A DNA stretch of 64,000 nucleotides from positions 342,001 to 406,000 of the forward strand of contig CALYLW010000182.1 of the NCBI GenBank assembly GCA_944989445.1, read 5' to 3'. This DNA is from Ampullaceana balthica. Lineage: Eukaryota; Mollusca; Gastropoda; Lymnaeidae. A program made the translations under genes and the position numbers. Numbering within the stretch: position 1 is the first letter of the stretch; every line of letters starts with the position of its first letter. Below, in pieces: positions 62,462 through 64,000 of this stretch. Below the pieces are notes generated by a model. It saw only the letters and a program-made list of their open reading frames with translations, searched no databases and was not told the DNA's origin.

Positions 62462-62913
62462 TTAACCGTCTACAGTGCAAAATGTCAGTGAGTGCTTCGT
62501 TACCTTGACATTGACAAAATGACAAGAAGCCTCATTACAAACATCATTCAAATCACTGATGCATTCTTTCATATCATTAATTGGTTCATCAATCACTATG
62601 ATGTAATCAGGGCTCCACTCCACCAATTTCTCTTTCAGATGCTTGTAATCGTTACTGTCTGATGTTATTTCAACGTCCAGTACATGGTATACATTTTCAT
62701 CATGTATCGCCTCATAATCCTGACTTACATTGATGACATCAACGATACCGAAAGAATCCTCAATTACATCATATATGCCACTTTTCCCCATGAGTTGTTC
62801 AGGATTTGAGTCCTTCTTGAAATCGTTTGAAGATAGCCTGTTAATGGTTCTTTCTTCGATCTCTTCATAAATTGCATCCCCGTAAGGAAGGATAATTGCT
62901 TGAATTTTATCAT
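62462..62913 (-). CDS. Terminal exon with repeated YxxI/L motifs (paralogue 2)
   Basis: On the minus strand the acceptor 'gaaatcgctcag' is followed by ATGATAAAATTC; entered in phase 1, the frame is open for about 150 codons to TAA at 62,462. It is acidic and carries five Tyr-based motifs: 'AIYEEI', 'GIYDVI', 'QDYEAI', 'NVYHVL' and 'PDYIIV', like ITIM/ITAM-type signalling tails; the YEAI and YHVL pair is five residues apart, slightly shorter than a classical ITAM. The start matches the exon at 44,712-44,845 ('GDAIYEEIEERTIN' versus 'QDGIYEKVQERTIN'). Two Cys lie near the end. An internal GTAAGT (near 62,726) could be an alternative donor. Upstream exons must lie beyond 62,913 and were not recognised. 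Confidence 0.65.
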
Positions 62914-63404
62914 CTGAGCGATTTCCTTTTATTTGAAGCATGAAATGTACAGATAAATAATTGAACGATAAATTACACTAGTTCATAATCATCAACATTA
63001 TACGTTCATCAAAATTTGTTGTAATTATTTGTATATATATATATACAAAAACTAAAAAAAACCAACAAAACATTAGTGCTTAAACTTTAATAAAAAAGAG
63101 TTTCTATTTTTGTACTACAAAAGTGTTGCAATAGTGTCACTATACCCCATATCGAAAATGAAAATATTTAACATTAAATATTTAACATAAAAATGATATA
63201 TAATTGTGATGTTTTTTTTTAATTCTTTAAAATAAAAAAAAACTGGTGACTATAAGTTATAAATTAAATTTTAATTTTATTTTACAATGATTATGATAAG
63301 CCCAAACAAAAAGATCTGCACAACTAACAAGTAATGAATATAATATATTTTATGATTTAAAGTGCATGATATTTGATATTGTTACAATCTATTGTTTTAT
63401 TAGT
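62914..63404. other. AT-rich stretch, probable intron
   Basis: No exon is seen on the minus strand upstream of the exon at 62,462-62,913. Confidence 0.5.
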
Positions 63405-63700
63405 AGATGAGCAACAAAGCCCCGTCCAAGGACGTTCCGCCACCGTGAGGTGGCATGTTGTTGTATCTGCCCCCCCCCCTTTTCCACCAACAGCCGTCTC
63501 GACCGGCATACATGTGCATCACGTCAAAAATACTATTCATTATAGTTAAAATAAATAATTCTTCAAAACAGAACTTCTGACTATAAATCCCAACGCGCAT
63601 AACTCAAAATAAAGTCTTGGAAGAAATACTGCACCAAAAATAACTCGTTTTGAACGTCAGCGTAAACGTGTTCAATATGATTGGCTGTAGGAGTCATATG
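63405..63700 (+). repeat. Second copy of the 61,915 repeat
   Basis: It shares all landmarks with 61,915-62,285 up to 'ttggctgtaggagtcatatg', with a C-run expansion at 63,470-63,480. The CGGACAGAA tail is missing, so it is 3'-truncated or joined to different sequence at 63,701. Confidence 0.8.
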
Positions 63701-64000
63701 CAGTGCTGCAAGCGCTAGGTTTCTCAAACTAGATCTAGTTTTTTTCGACCTTATCTAGGTTCTAGGTTTTTTATTTCAAACATAGCAATAATCTAGGGTT
63801 TTTTTTTAAAGTAAATAAACGATGTTTAAGTACACAATTTACTAAATATGTGCAATTAATATCCTAAATAAATTCGATTTTTCAAAAATAAAATTAAGCA
63901 TCAGGTTACAACAGTTTCTTCAGCCACTCTGTCATTTTACATTATGATACCTATATCATACTATCCCACTGAATTGGAAAGATGGCGCTGATGCAGTGCC
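63701..64000. other. Window end, nothing supported
   Basis: Contains several 'ctaggttt' and 'actagatctagt' motifs within 100 bp (63,715-63,800). No gene is seen before the window ends. Confidence 0.5.

Overview
The window is AT-rich, intron- and transposon-dominated nuclear DNA from an animal. This is supported by GT-AG exons separated by kilobase introns, long (TA)n, (GA)n and (TAA)n microsatellites, tRNA-derived SINEs, hAT, Ginger and Helitron DNA transposons, a Gypsy-like LTR element and CR1/L2-like non-LTR elements, with no operons. A lophotrochozoan invertebrate such as a mollusc would fit, but that is inference: no rRNA, mitochondrial or clearly orthologous gene is present to fix the taxon.

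Layout. 1-9.6 kb: one piece of a satellite, one TIR-bounded repeat ('element B'), then seven head-to-tail copies of a ~1.07-kb unit, each carrying a Ser/Thr-rich mucin-like reading frame. 9.6-20.4 kb: non-coding DNA, a small tandem duplication, a stray Helitron scrap and a nearly complete but broken Helitron (13.98-18.53 kb). 20.4-31.1 kb: a possible membrane-spanning exon and four small exons that splice in consistent phase into an acidic, tyrosine-containing C-terminal tail ending at 31,120. The intron between the second and third exons holds a 4.8-kb hAT element (perfect 8-bp target duplication) that itself contains a solo LTR and an internally repetitive element. 31.1-35.2 kb: the tail gene's 3' region, split by a minus-strand CR1/L2-like LINE with an open 1,080-codon frame encoding a 2A peptide, PHD finger, endonuclease and reverse transcriptase, followed by an unidentified 134-codon frame. 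36.7-40 kb: a satellite of ~400-550-bp units with TIR-like ends, one unit split by an inverted element B. 42.4-44.4 and 59.6-61.2 kb: two copies of a repeat with GC-rich blocks in AT-rich DNA; one hosts a SINE. 45.2-46.9 kb: a Ginger/KRBA2-like transposon with long palindrome-rich TIRs. 50.3-56.4 kb: a hAT element split by an LTR retrotransposon that keeps gag but has lost almost all of pol. 57.0-57.5 kb: a decayed paralogue of the tail gene's last exon and 3' region. 61.4-64 kb: a hAT-type MITE, a repeat pair and a minus-strand exon rich in YxxI/L motifs, with a paralogous minus-strand exon at 44.7 kb.

How the parts may fit. Host coding DNA is limited to short exons. Those on the plus strand look like a mucin-like ectodomain (array), a possible membrane helix and a cytoplasmic tail, mostly with phase-1 introns. 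Those on the minus strand look like tails with ITIM-like tyrosine motifs. A cluster of duplicated, fast-evolving single-pass receptors is the simplest reading, but connection of the array to the tail is unproven and needs transcript data. Nearly everything else is layered transposon insertion, whose order can be read from target duplications and nesting.
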